A stretch of 32,346 nt of DNA from Pseudomonadota bacterium (GCA_021815925.1 JAKAZL010000015.1:1-32346); one strand, 5' to 3'; counted from the first letter of the stretch, positions 15,917 to 24,693 are shown. The notes: generated by a model not told the origin, from the letters alone. Translations and numbers: made by a program.

Positions 15917-17581
15917 ATGACGCGAAGGGCCCACGCTCGTCGGTGCGCTGCGACGATGGTGCTGCTGGCGGCGGCACTGCTGAGCGCGGCGCAGGCAGCG
16001 TCCGAGGCGCCGCTCACCCTTCGCACGAGCAGTTATATCGAGCGGACGTGGAGCACGCTCACGCGCTCCGCGACGTCCTGCGCGTCCTACCCCAGCCGGC
16101 CGCATCAGCACGGCCGGGTGCTCTATCTGCCGCACGACCTGCCCAGGCCGGCGACGGTGCGCCGGCTGCAGGCGACCTGCCACGTGACCGTCCTGCGACT
16201 GCCGGTGCGCATCGCGCGGCTCGGCGCGCTCGATCCGGCCACGCTCTCGCATCCCGGCCTGCTGTACCTGCCGAACCCCTACGTGGTGCCCGGCGGCTTC
16301 TTCAACGAGATGTTCGGCTGGGACAGCTATTTCATCGAGCTCGGGCTCATCGCCGATCACCGCGATGCGCTCGCGCGCGGCATCGTCGAGAACTTCCTGT
16401 TCGAGGTGAGGCATTACGGTGCGGTTCTCAATGCCAACGCCACGTTTTCCCTGACGCGCTCGCAGCCGCCGTTCCTCGGCGAGATGATCCGCGCAATGCT
16501 GCGCGACCCGGCGGCCTTTCCCAATCCCGGGGCGGCCACGACCTGGCTGCGCGACGCCTATCCGCTGGCGGTGAAGGACTACTCGACGTGGGAGCGTCGT
16601 GAGCATCTCGCCGGCGACACCGGGCTCGCACGCTACTTCGATTACGGCGGGCACGGCCCGGCGATCGAACTGCGCAGCGCGGCGTACTACCGGGGCGTCA
16701 TCCGCTTTCTCATCGCCCATCCGGGCGAGGACCGCGGCTACCTGGTCCGCTCCCCACCGCATCCGGCGGCCGCCGAGCGGGCCCGCCTGGCGCAGGTGAG
16801 CTGCGATCTCACTGCCTCACGGGTCTGCGCACGGGCCTGGTACGGGGGCTATCGGCTCACCGGCAAGTTCTACCGCGGCGATCGGGCCATGCGCGAGTCG
16901 GGATTCGATACGACCTTCCGCTTCGGGGCCTTCAGTGGCTCGACGATCGACTATGCGCCGGTGGGATTGAACAGCCTGCTGTACCGCTACGCACGCGATC
17001 TCAGCGCCTTCGCGCGCCGGCTGGGGCACCCGCGGGCCGCGCGAGACTGGGCCGCGGCGGCCGCGGCGCGCAGGCATGCCATCAATACGTATCTGTGGAA
17101 TGCCCGACTCGGCGAGTACACCGATTACGACTTCGTGACCCAAAAGCGATCCTATTATGCGTTCGTGACGACCTTCTACCCGCTGTGGGCCGGGGTCGCC
17201 TCGCGCGCACAGGCCGGCGCGGTGCGCGATAACCTGCCGCTGTTCGAGCGCAAGGGCGGGCTTGCGACCAGCGACTACGCGAGCGGCGCGCAGTGGGATG
17301 CGCCGTTCGGCTGGGCGCCGACCAACTGGCTGGCCGTGGCGGGACTCGAGGCGTACGGCCATCACGCCGCTGCGCGGCGCATCGCCCGGCGGTTCAGCGC
17401 CACGGTCGAGCGCGGCTTCGCGCGCGACGGCACGATCCGCGAGAAATACAACATGGACACCGGTAGCGCCCACGTCAGGATCACCGCCGGTTACACCCAG
17501 AACGAGACCGGCTTCGGCTGGACGAACGCGGTCTTCGTGTTGATGCAGCAGATGCTGGCGGCGCCGTCGGGCCGGCGGTGA
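15917..17581 (+). CDS. treA: Secreted GH37 trehalase
   Basis: This 554-residue inverting glycosidase splits trehalose to two glucose. Residues 1-27 form a signal peptide (MVLLAAALLSAAQA), giving a periplasmic enzyme. Both family signatures are present: PGGFFNEMFGWDSYF (125-139) and QWDAPFGWAP (459-468). The catalytic acid is D331 in RESGFD and the base is E509 in IREKYN. Length matches periplasmic TreA. ACGGAGGA ends 6 nt before the ATG at 15917. Signature 1 has F-F-N where most relatives have R-F-x-E, a small departure that may alter substrate contacts. Confidence 0.93.
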   Translation: MTRRAHARRCAATMVLLAAALLSAAQAASEAPLTLRTSSYIERTWSTLTRSATSCASYPSRPHQHGRVLYLPHDLPRPATVRRLQATCHVTVLRLPVRIARLGALDPATLSHPGLLYLPNPYVVPGGFFNEMFGWDSYFIELGLIADHRDALARGIVENFLFEVRHYGAVLNANATFSLTRSQPPFLGEMIRAMLRDPAAFPNPGAATTWLRDAYPLAVKDYSTWERREHLAGDTGLARYFDYGGHGPAIELRSAAYYRGVIRFLIAHPGEDRGYLVRSPPHPAAAERARLAQVSCDLTASRVCARAWYGGYRLTGKFYRGDRAMRESGFDTTFRFGAFSGSTIDYAPVGLNSLLYRYARDLSAFARRLGHPRAARDWAAAAAARRHAINTYLWNARLGEYTDYDFVTQKRSYYAFVTTFYPLWAGVASRAQAGAVRDNLPLFERKGGLATSDYASGAQWDAPFGWAPTNWLAVAGLEAYGHHAAARRIARRFSATVERGFARDGTIREKYNMDTGSAHVRITAGYTQNETGFGWTNAVFVLMQQMLAAPSGRR

Positions 17582-17677
17582 ACCCACCGGTGGGCGAAGG
17601 CACGCCGGGCGCGAATGCGCTAAGGTGCGATGCTTTATTCGCCGCGTCGGGCGGCGGACCGGCGATCTCAGCTCGCC

Positions 17678-18982
17678 TCAATAGGCGAAGTAGGGGCCCG
17701 TCCCGCCGCTGGTCGTCGCCCCGTAGAAAGCGACGAACACGTTGCGTCCGAAGAAGAACGGCAGGCCGAAGTCGAACGAGCAGTTCGTCGCGCTGTTGGG
17801 GCAGTACGAGGACTGATTGCCGGCGTTCGCGCCGATATCGTCGTACGCGGCGTTGCTCGGGTAACTGTTGAACTCCGTGGCGGCGTTCGCAATGGTGAAG
17901 TCGACGCTCGACAGCACCCCGTTCTGACCGGAGTTGGTCGCCGAGAGCTGCAGCGTGCTGCTGGGGCAGAACCAGTTGCCCTGGGTGACGCAGGTGTCCG
18001 GTATGGAGCTGTCGTTGAAATAATAGGCGTTCGAGCCGGTGTCGAAGAACGAGGAGGTCAGCGCCTGGCCCTTGTAGGTCGTGGTGATGTCGCCGTAGTT
18101 GTCGGCCGTCAGCACGTTCTGCGTGGTGAGGGTGTTGTTGCCCTCCGTGCCGATGCCGAAGACCAGCGAGCCGCTGACCGAGGCGGCCGTGCCCGTGGAG
18201 CCCAGCGGGGGCAGCTCGACGATCACCCCGTTGTTGTCGGCCTGGAAGTAGACCACCGGGTCGGTGACCTGCGAGGCGATGGCGAGCGTGGTCTGTGAGC
18301 AAGCGGTGGTGGTCGGGCAGGCGTAGTAATCACCGTTCGAGACCACCTGTGCGCAGCTCGAGCCGCAGTCCTGCGCGAAGACACCGACGCCGATGATGCC
18401 GTTCGCGCCGAAGGTCGCCACCGTGTCTTCCTGCGTGCCGGTGCCCGAGCAGAGGCTCGGCACGGTCTGGTAGTTCGGATCGCCGATCACCTGCATCGGT
18501 ACGCTCGCGGCCGACTCGCTGCTGACGTCGACGTCGGCGATATCGACCGGCCCCCAACTGTAGCCGTCGACGAACTGCGTGCACTCGGCGACGGGATTGC
18601 CGCCGACCGTCTCGTGCGGCAAGGGCAGCGAGAAGGGCTGTCCGGAGGTGTCGGTGGCATCCGCCAGGATGCGCAGCCCGTACGAGCCGCTGTCGACCTC
18701 GATGTGATCGAACGTCTGGCACTGCGAGGTGCCCGGCACGCACACCGTGAGCGTGATGTACGGGATGTCGACCGCGCCGCTGCAGGTGGCGCACGTCGGG
18801 CCGGAGTCGACGGACAGGGTGACGACGTTCGGCCCGGTGGTCACGATGGTCTGGCCGCCCCCACTGCCGCCGCCGGAGCTGCCGCCGCCGGAGGTGGTGA
18901 GGGTCGATCCTCCACCCCCTCCGCCGCAGCCGGCGATGGCGGACACGACCAGGAGCAGACCGAGCAGCAGGGTCTTACGCAC
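17678..18982 (-). CDS. DUF3443 lipoprotein with pepsin-like features
   Basis: This 434-residue protein has a lipoprotein signal (LLLVVSAIAGC, lipidated Cys19), then a Gly/Ser linker to about residue 43. The body matches DUF3443. It contains D97-S-G in HIEVDSGSYGLRI and D314-T-G in SFFDTGSNAYYF, a GIIGVG strand at 195-200, and a C-terminal GLPFFFGRNVFVAFYG. In the same order these resemble the two catalytic motifs, the psi-loop strand and the final strands of pepsin-like aspartic proteases. About a dozen Cys in the mature part suggest disulfides. It lies 19 bp behind a DUF2844 gene, the usual partner. Protease activity is inference; the family is uncharacterised as far as I know. Confidence 0.88.
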   Translation of the reverse strand: MRKTLLLGLLLVVSAIAGCGGGGGGSTLTTSGGGSSGGGSGGGQTIVTTGPNVVTLSVDSGPTCATCSGAVDIPYITLTVCVPGTSQCQTFDHIEVDSGSYGLRILADATDTSGQPFSLPLPHETVGGNPVAECTQFVDGYSWGPVDIADVDVSSESAASVPMQVIGDPNYQTVPSLCSGTGTQEDTVATFGANGIIGVGVFAQDCGSSCAQVVSNGDYYACPTTTACSQTTLAIASQVTDPVVYFQADNNGVIVELPPLGSTGTAASVSGSLVFGIGTEGNNTLTTQNVLTADNYGDITTTYKGQALTSSFFDTGSNAYYFNDSSIPDTCVTQGNWFCPSSTLQLSATNSGQNGVLSSVDFTIANAATEFNSYPSNAAYDDIGANAGNQSSYCPNSATNCSFDFGLPFFFGRNVFVAFYGATTSGGTGPYFAY

Positions 18983-19001
18983 GGAGAAACCTCGTTGCGG
19001 A

Positions 19002-19478
19002 TCAGTGGAGATCGGCGATCGTCACATTCGGGGGCAGGAGCGAGGGAACGTAGGCGACGCCGAAGAACATGCGCATGTGGCCACCGGCGTGCACGACCAG
19101 CTGTGGCGTGCGCAGCTGCACGTGGTTGTGCCCGAACGCGGGCCGCTGGCTCTTTTCCGCGGCGGTCAGCATCGAGAAATAGGTGCTGCCGAGGGTCTGG
19201 GCGAGGTCCGGCATCGCCGGTCCCCGCCAGCTCACCGCGAACACGATGCCGGACGGCGAGATGAATTCCTTGACCACCGTCCCGGCCGGCGTGGTGATCT
19301 CCTCGACTGAATATCCCGCACCGGTCTTCTGGCGGAGCTGGCCCTTCATGCGCAGCTGATCCTGCGCGACGGACGCGGCGTGCTCCCCGAGGGCGGCCCG
19401 CGCCGGGACAGCGGCTACAGCGCCGAGCAGGCCGGCGCAGACGAGCAGGGCGATGGCGGTCGATGGAATCGATTTCAT
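19002..19478 (-). CDS. DUF2844 exported protein
   Basis: This 158-residue protein has a Sec signal peptide (MKSIPSTAIALLVCAGLLGA, cleavage probably after PARA before ALGEHA). The mature part matches DUF2844: a beta-rich region with TTPAGTVVKEFISPSGIVFAVSWRG in two parts, then LGSTYFSML and a C-terminal FFGVAYVPSLLP. I start at 19478; the longer frame would put 20 polar residues before the signal. It lies 19 bp upstream of the DUF3443 gene, so both probably form one envelope module. A TATAGT box lies only a few bases before the ATG, so the transcript may have a very short leader. Function unknown. Confidence 0.88.
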   Translation of the reverse strand: MKSIPSTAIALLVCAGLLGAVAAVPARAALGEHAASVAQDQLRMKGQLRQKTGAGYSVEEITTPAGTVVKEFISPSGIVFAVSWRGPAMPDLAQTLGSTYFSMLTAAEKSQRPAFGHNHVQLRTPQLVVHAGGHMRMFFGVAYVPSLLPPNVTIADLH

Positions 19479-19568
19479 GGGCAAACTATAGCGGAAGGGT
19501 TCCTGCGGATATAAACGAATTGTGTCTCCTGACGGCATACACCGACGGCCCGCTCAGGCGCGCACGCC

Positions 19569-19578
19569 GGGGGGGGGG
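19569..19578 (+). repeat. Run of ten G
   Basis: An uninterrupted G10 tract lies 7 bp before the -35 box of tRNA-Asp. Such runs slip in replication and in sequencing. Confidence 0.8.
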
Positions 19579-19584
19579 CGCCGA

Positions 19585-19613
19585 TGGACATTCGACGCCA
19601 CGTCCGATAGGAT
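19585..19613 (+). promoter_or_regulatory. Sigma70-type promoter of tRNA-Asp
   Basis: TGGACA (19585-19590), a 17-bp spacer and TAGGAT (19608-19613) give a well-formed promoter. Transcription would start about 10 nt before the tRNA. The GC-only discriminator (GCGCGCC, 19614-19620) is typical of stringently controlled stable-RNA promoters. Confidence 0.7.
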
Positions 19614-19629
19614 GCGCGCCCCTTCCGGT

Positions 19630-19706
19630 GGAGCGGTAGTTCAGCTGGTTAGAATACCGGCCTGTCACGCCGGGGGTCGCGGGTTCGAGTCCCGTCCGCT
19701 CCGCCA
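19630..19706 (+). tRNA. tRNA-Asp (anticodon GTC)
   Basis: A complete 77-nt cloverleaf is present. The acceptor stem is GGAGCGG with CCGCTCC, the anticodon stem is CCGGC/GCCGG around loop CTGTCAC (anticodon GTC), the T-arm is CGGGTTCGAGTCCCG, the discriminator is G, and CCA is encoded at 19704-19706. It is transcribed toward aceK, whose gene ends 22 bp downstream on the other strand. Confidence 0.97.
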
Positions 19707-19728
19707 ATTTCCCTTTCACATCAGTACC

Positions 19729-21534
19729 TTACGAATGTTTCAGGTCGGGCGCTGAGCCGGCCGGCCGAAGCAGCGCCCGCTCGGGCGGGGCGTCGGCGCC
19801 CTCCGGCGGGACGTCGCCCTGGTAGGGCAGCACTTCGAGTACTTCGCCGTTGACGAGGCGTTGCTGCACCTGTCGCCAATAGGCGGCGGTGAAGATCTCC
19901 CCGTGCGCCGCGAGCAGTGTCGCGCGCTGCGTCTCGGTGAAGGCCATGAAACTCACGAAGGTCTCGGGGAAGACGTCGTTGTCTGCGACGTAGAACCACG
20001 GCTCGGCGGCCATCTCCTCTTCCAGCCGGCTGGTGCGCGGCAGATCGCGGAACCGGCAGTCGGTCACCTCACAGAGCTCATCGTAGTCGTAGAAGATCAC
20101 CCGCCCGTGGCGGGTGACCCCGAAGTTCTTCGGCAGCAGGTCCCCGGGGAAAATGTTCGTGCGGGCGAGATCCCGGATGCACTGGCCGTAGTCGCGCACG
20201 GCGCGCTCGGCAGCCGTCGGTGAGCTGGCGCGCAGGTAGAGGTTCAGCGGGATGAGCCGCCGCTCGATATAGAGGTGGTCGAAGTCGAGATAGTCGCCGT
20301 CCTCGTGCACCGTGAGGGCGGTCTCGCCGAGCAGCTCGGCGAGCAGCTCCGGGGCGAACAGCCGGCGCGGCAGACGCAGGCGGCGGAACTCCTGGGCATC
20401 GACCAGGCGCCCGGCGCGGTCGTGCTTGTAGACCAGCTGGTATTTCGCCAGCACCTCCTCGCGGCGCACGTTTTTCGGAAAGGCGAAGCGGTCACGGATG
20501 ACCTTGAACACCACCTCGAGCGAGGGCAGAGTGAAGCACACCATCACCAGCCCCTTGTCGCCGGCGGCGTGCACGAAGCGCTCCTCGGTGCTCTCCAGGT
20601 GCCGCACGATTTCCCGGTAGCGCTCGGTCTTGCCCTGCTTGGCCCGCCCGAGCAGGGTGAACAGCTCGCTCACCGGCTTGCGCGGCAGGATGGAGCGCAG
20701 GAACGCCACCGCCTCGTCGACCCGCTCCAGGTCGGCATGGAAATACGACCGCGAGACGCTGAACAGGATGCTCACGTCGGCCCCGGACATCAGCACCGCA
20801 TCGACCCTCAGGGCGTTGTCGGCATTGCGCAGCGCCAGCACCAGCGGAATGCACAGACCGGGCCCGATGATGCGCCCGACGAGATAGGCGCGGGTCGTTT
20901 GGTAGAACACCGCGCGGATCACCTCGAGTCGTTGCACGACCTCCAGAGCACCGAGGCTCTCCAGGTGGCGGCGCACCTGCCCGGCCACCTGCTGGATGCT
21001 GCCCTCGAGATCCTTCCAGGGCGTGCGAAAGCGCAGGTTGCCGAGCAGTTCCTCGATCAGCAGCGGCAGTGAGCCGTGTATGCCATAGGCGTGTGTGAGG
21101 ATCGGCGAGGCCGTGCTGAGCGGTGGCTCCAGATCGGCGGCGACGAACTCGATGTCCGGTGCGACGCCGATCGTGCCGAACAGGCGGCGGCTGACGGAGC
21201 TGAAGTACGTCTTGGGGAACGCCGCGTCGGGCAGCGAGGCGATCTCGAGCGCGAATGCCGCGCGGATCTGCCGCCACAGCGCGCGGTCCAGGGCCGACGC
21301 CCCGAGCAGGGCGCGCACCTCGGCCACGGTGCGCTCGACGAAGCGGTCGTACAGCTCGATGCGCTCGACCCGGTCGTGCTGGCTCGCTTTCCAGTCGCCG
21401 GCCTCGAAGCGCGCCGGCGCGCGCCGGGTGATCGCCCGGAAGGCCCCGTTGTACTGCGCGAATGCCGCGGCGATCCGGCGGGCGCACTCGTGCGCGCTCG
21501 CCGGCTGCGCCTCAGGGTTCGCCGGGCTGTGCAT
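19729..21534 (-). CDS. aceK: Isocitrate dehydrogenase kinase/phosphatase
   Basis: This 601-residue AceK is the bifunctional cytoplasmic enzyme that phosphorylates and dephosphorylates isocitrate dehydrogenase, setting the split between the TCA cycle and the glyoxylate shunt. The alignment is recognisable along its length: an N-terminal regulatory half (YNGAFRAITRRAPARFEAGDW) and a C-terminal kinase half with FPGDLLPKNFGVTRHGRVIFYDYDELCEVTDCRFRDLP, given here only in outline; DYDE near residue 482 is the conserved acidic site. In enterics aceK follows aceB and aceA; neither is adjacent here. An intergenic 128 bp separates it from the upstream SAM synthetase gene on the same strand. Confidence 0.95.
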   Translation of the reverse strand: MHSPANPEAQPASAHECARRIAAAFAQYNGAFRAITRRAPARFEAGDWKASQHDRVERIELYDRFVERTVAEVRALLGASALDRALWRQIRAAFALEIASLPDAAFPKTYFSSVSRRLFGTIGVAPDIEFVAADLEPPLSTASPILTHAYGIHGSLPLLIEELLGNLRFRTPWKDLEGSIQQVAGQVRRHLESLGALEVVQRLEVIRAVFYQTTRAYLVGRIIGPGLCIPLVLALRNADNALRVDAVLMSGADVSILFSVSRSYFHADLERVDEAVAFLRSILPRKPVSELFTLLGRAKQGKTERYREIVRHLESTEERFVHAAGDKGLVMVCFTLPSLEVVFKVIRDRFAFPKNVRREEVLAKYQLVYKHDRAGRLVDAQEFRRLRLPRRLFAPELLAELLGETALTVHEDGDYLDFDHLYIERRLIPLNLYLRASSPTAAERAVRDYGQCIRDLARTNIFPGDLLPKNFGVTRHGRVIFYDYDELCEVTDCRFRDLPRTSRLEEEMAAEPWFYVADNDVFPETFVSFMAFTETQRATLLAAHGEIFTAAYWRQVQQRLVNGEVLEVLPYQGDVPPEGADAPPERALLRPAGSAPDLKHS

Positions 21535-21662
21535 CGGGGAGTTCTCTCGCTCAGTGAGGCCGGAGCGTCGTCAACTGCGGCGCCGGATCGCTGCGCCGAT
21601 CGTGCCGTCATGCGCGCGGTGACGATATCCACATTGGCGCGCCGAGGCAATCGGCCCGCCGC

Positions 21663-22853
21663 TCAGCTCAGCGCGAGCTGCTCGACCAGCAGCTCCTCGC
21701 GCAGCGTGCGCACCTGCTGCAGCTGAGCGTGCACGAACTCGGAGGTCTGTCGCTCGAGCGCCGCGCTGATGGCCGGGCCGCCGAGGGCGACATCGACCAG
21801 CTCCGGATCGTCGACCGGGTGACCGATCTGGCTCACCATGATGCATTCGGCCGAATGTGCGCCCTCGATCTGCGCTACGGCCGCGCGCGCGATCCGCAGT
21901 GCGAGGATGTTGTAGAGCTTGCCGGTGTGGCTGACCGGGTTCTTGCCCGCGACGCCCTCCACGCTCATGGCCCGGTAGGGCGTGATCAGCCCGCTGGCGC
22001 GGTTGCCGCGCCCGGTCTGCCCGTCATCGCCGGCCTCGGCAGAGGTGCCCGTGACGGTGAGGAAGATGTCCCCGCGAGCGAGGTCATCGGCCACGTTCAC
22101 CGCGGCGCGCACCGGCAGAGAGGTCGTCCGGGCCGCCGCTGCCGCCGCGAGCTCTGCGGCCGCGACCTTGGCCGTGAGATATTCATCGAGGTTGCCGATG
22201 AATCGCCCGACCAGCGCGCAGCTGATGGTCAGTCCGATCTGACCGTCGTGCCGGACGCCCATCACCTTGATGTCCTGGCCGAACGCCGGGTGCGCCTGGC
22301 GCGCGGCGGCGTCGGTCAGCGCCGCCTCGGCGGCGAGCACCGCCCGTTCCAGGTCCGTCAGCGGCGCGAAGCCGGCGCCGTACGAGGTGTCGTTGGCAAG
22401 CGCCGCGACGGCGGAGCGGGCGAACAACCAGCTGAGGTCCCGTGATCCATGACGCAGTCGCGGCACGATGCGAACACCGTGCTCGACGTCGAGGTAAGGA
22501 AGGTGTGAGTGCAGCCACTCGCGGCACGCCTCGGTCGCGATTTCCTCTACCGGGACGTGCACGCCCGCGTGCTCGGCCGCGGCCCGGCCGGCGATGTAGA
22601 TCTCGATCGGCTCGTGTGTCTCGCCGCCGCCGAAGGCCGGTCGGGACGTGCCGGCGCAGAGCATCACCTTGTCGACGTTGTGGTGCAGGATGACGCCGAA
22701 GCGCTCCAGGTAGTACTGGCACAGGCGCACGCACACGTGCTCGGCGATGCCGTCGCAGATCGTGTCGGGATGCCCCGGGCCCTTGCGCTCGACGACTTCC
22801 ACCGGCGCCGTGCCCGGCGGGGCGCGTTCGAGCGTGCGCAGGATCAGCTGCAT
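21663..22853 (-). CDS. Archaeal-type S-adenosylmethionine synthetase
   Basis: This 396-residue methionine adenosyltransferase makes SAM from methionine and ATP. It belongs to the archaeal-type family, not bacterial MetK: residues 21-38 read VERKGPGHPDTICDGIAE and 66-91 contain CAGTSRPAFGGGETHEPIEI, both diagnostic. Length is right for the family (about 400). AAGGAG, placed inside the end of the upstream phosphoribosyltransferase gene, lies 9 nt before the ATG, and only 6 bp separate the genes, so they form one operon. The host very likely has a normal metK elsewhere, making this a second, specialised or transferred copy (inference). Confidence 0.92.
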   Translation of the reverse strand: MQLILRTLERAPPGTAPVEVVERKGPGHPDTICDGIAEHVCVRLCQYYLERFGVILHHNVDKVMLCAGTSRPAFGGGETHEPIEIYIAGRAAAEHAGVHVPVEEIATEACREWLHSHLPYLDVEHGVRIVPRLRHGSRDLSWLFARSAVAALANDTSYGAGFAPLTDLERAVLAAEAALTDAAARQAHPAFGQDIKVMGVRHDGQIGLTISCALVGRFIGNLDEYLTAKVAAAELAAAAAARTTSLPVRAAVNVADDLARGDIFLTVTGTSAEAGDDGQTGRGNRASGLITPYRAMSVEGVAGKNPVSHTGKLYNILALRIARAAVAQIEGAHSAECIMVSQIGHPVDDPELVDVALGGPAISAALERQTSEFVHAQLQQVRTLREELLVEQLALS

Positions 22854-22859
22854 GGCGAG

Positions 22860-23525
22860 TCACTCCTTCGCGCGCGAGTGTGCCGCGGTCTCGAGCAGGC
22901 GGCGCACGTCGTCGTCGTCGAGCTGCTCGAAGCGCTCGAACCACTGGCCGACGGCCAACAGGTCGGCGCGCCTCTGGAGCACGACGAGCGAGTCGGCCTC
23001 GCGCTGCACCCGTGCGGCCGCCTGCGGCGAGGCGACGGGAGCTGCAGCGACGAGGGTGGCAGCGCCCGCGCGCCGCGCCGCCCGAACCGCCGCCAGCATG
23101 GTTGCGCCCGTGGCGAGTCCGTCATCGACCAGGATCACGGCTTTGCCGTGCAGGTCGAGCGGCGCCCGTCCCGGCCGGTACAGCTGCTCGCGGCGCGTGA
23201 TTTCCTGCTGCGCCTCCCGACGCAACGTCTCGAGCTGCGCCTCGTCCGCGGACGCGGCGTAGTCTTCCCAGACGACGATACCGCCCGAGGCGGCCGCGCC
23301 GACCGCCAGCTCCGGGTCGTAGGGCAGGGCGATCTTGCGCACGATGAGCACATCGAGCGGTGCGCCCAGTGCGGCGGCGACCTCGGCTGCGACAGCCACC
23401 CCGCCGCGCGGCAGGCCGAGCACCAACAGCGGCTCGGCGAAAGCGTGTCCGCGCAGCGCCTGCGCGAGCGCCCGGCCGGCGGCCGCGCGGTCGGCAAACA
23501 CATGCGCTTGTGAGCCCGTACGCAT
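22860..23525 (-). CDS. Type I phosphoribosyltransferase-family protein
   Basis: This 221-residue protein has the PRTase fold. VILVDDGLATGATM (130-143) is the PRPP-binding loop with its two acidic residues, and LVLGLPRGGVAVAAEVA (34-50) forms the early strand and loop. This branch, often annotated simply as phosphoribosyltransferase, is commonly found near stress genes and has no agreed substrate. It is the first gene of an operon with the archaeal-type SAM synthetase and is divergent from the universal stress protein gene. GAGG lies about 8 nt before the ATG. Confidence 0.9.
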   Translation of the reverse strand: MRTGSQAHVFADRAAAGRALAQALRGHAFAEPLLVLGLPRGGVAVAAEVAAALGAPLDVLIVRKIALPYDPELAVGAAASGGIVVWEDYAASADEAQLETLRREAQQEITRREQLYRPGRAPLDLHGKAVILVDDGLATGATMLAAVRAARRAGAATLVAAAPVASPQAAARVQREADSLVVLQRRADLLAVGQWFERFEQLDDDDVRRLLETAAHSRAKE

Positions 23526-23716
23526 CGGAGAGCCTCTGCAGGATTCCCGCTCGCTCGCGGTGGCGCGCCGACGTTGCGCGTCGCGCCGCTTGCCGGGATT
23601 GAGCCATGCCGGGCGCGCGCTGCGCCATCCGTATCATCCCGGGGCAGGGACGAGGCGGGCACCGTCGGGTCGCGGGCCATTGGGGCAATTACCTATCCGG
23701 CTGCGGTCGTTGCGGG

Positions 23717-23756
23717 TTCACCGCGCGCAGCGGCGGTGAAATCCTGCCGCAGGCAG
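23717..23756. promoter_or_regulatory. Inverted repeats upstream of the Usp gene
   Basis: TTCACCGC (23717-23724) and GCGGTGAA (23733-23740) form an exact 8-bp inverted repeat with an 8-nt spacer. CTGCC (23744-23748) and GGCAG (23752-23756) follow. They lie in the 250-bp divergent gap between PRTase and Usp genes, 20 to 60 bp before the Usp start, and may be operator sites or leader hairpins. No clear promoter hexamers are seen. Confidence 0.35.
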
Positions 23757-23775
23757 ACGCTTACGGGGATGACAG

Positions 23776-24690
23776 ATGATCTGGCGTCGACTGCTGCTCG
23801 CGCTACCGGATCTCGAACTCGCTCCGGGTTATGTGTTCGATCGCGTCGGGCGCCTGGCGCGCGCCTTCGATGCGCACGTCGATCTGTTCCATTGTCTCTA
23901 CGAGCCGCGCTTTGCGTCGCAATCCGGCGCACCCGATCAGGCCGCGCAGCGCATCGCCGAGCACGTGCAGGAGCGCCGCCGCCGCCTGGAGGGTCTCGCC
24001 GACATCCTGCGCGATCAGGGCGTGGCCGTGAGCGCGAGCGTGCATTGGGATTATCCGGTTTACGAGGCGGTCATCCGTCAGGCGCTGCGGTACAAGGCCG
24101 ACGTTCTGATCACCCCGGCTCGCTCCCCGCAGGAGCCGGTGCGCACCGTGGTTTACCGCGAGCAGCGCCTGATCGAGCAGGCGCCCTGCGCCGTGCTACT
24201 GCTCAGGACGCAGGAGGTGTTTGCCCGGGGCGCTGTTGTGGCGGAGGTGGACCCGCCGCACGCGCGCGACGGCGACGCCGACCTCGACGAGATCGTGATC
24301 GGCGCGGCCAAGACGGTGGCGGGCGCGCTCGGCGACGTCCCGGTGCATCTGCATCACGCCGCGCCGCTTGGCGGCGAAGGCATCGGCGCCCGGACGCTCG
24401 CGGCGGACAGCGAGCCGCGCGTGCGCCGCCTGGCCGAGCTGCACTCGATCCCTGCCGCGCAGGCGTGCGTGGAGTACGGGGAGCCGATCACGACGCTGCC
24501 GACGTACGTGCGCTCGGTGAGGGCGCAGACGCTGGTGATCGGTGTCGGCCCGCTCGCGGGCCGTTCTGCAGTCCTGGGTGAGCGTCTCGCCGAGTCGCTC
24601 GAGTGTGACCTTATGGTCGTCAAGTCCCGCTACGAGCATACCGCCGTCGGCTCGCAGCCCTCACCCGCGGTGTTGCCGCAGCCCCTGTGA
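23776..24690 (+). CDS. Tandem-domain universal stress protein
   Basis: This 304-residue protein is made of two UspA-type domains (about 1-148 and 150-290), like UspE. Domain 1 starts MIWRRLLLALPDLELAPGY and ends PCAVLLLRTQE; domain 2 ends in TLVIGVGPLAGRSAVLGERLAES and LECDLMVVK, where G-x-G-x9-G-S/T-like spacing could hold ATP. GGGGA is 6 nt before the ATG at 23776. It is divergent from the PRTase/SAM-synthetase operon and followed by a strong hairpin. Likely role is survival under energy or oxygen stress, by family. Confidence 0.9.
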   Translation: MIWRRLLLALPDLELAPGYVFDRVGRLARAFDAHVDLFHCLYEPRFASQSGAPDQAAQRIAEHVQERRRRLEGLADILRDQGVAVSASVHWDYPVYEAVIRQALRYKADVLITPARSPQEPVRTVVYREQRLIEQAPCAVLLLRTQEVFARGAVVAEVDPPHARDGDADLDEIVIGAAKTVAGALGDVPVHLHHAAPLGGEGIGARTLAADSEPRVRRLAELHSIPAAQACVEYGEPITTLPTYVRSVRAQTLVIGVGPLAGRSAVLGERLAESLECDLMVVKSRYEHTAVGSQPSPAVLPQPL

Positions 24691-24693
24691 GCC

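Noticed and set aside
17583-17594. CCCACCGGTGGG palindrome after the trehalase gene
   Set aside because: A single 12-bp palindrome in GC-rich DNA with no loop or T-tract is too weak to call a terminator.
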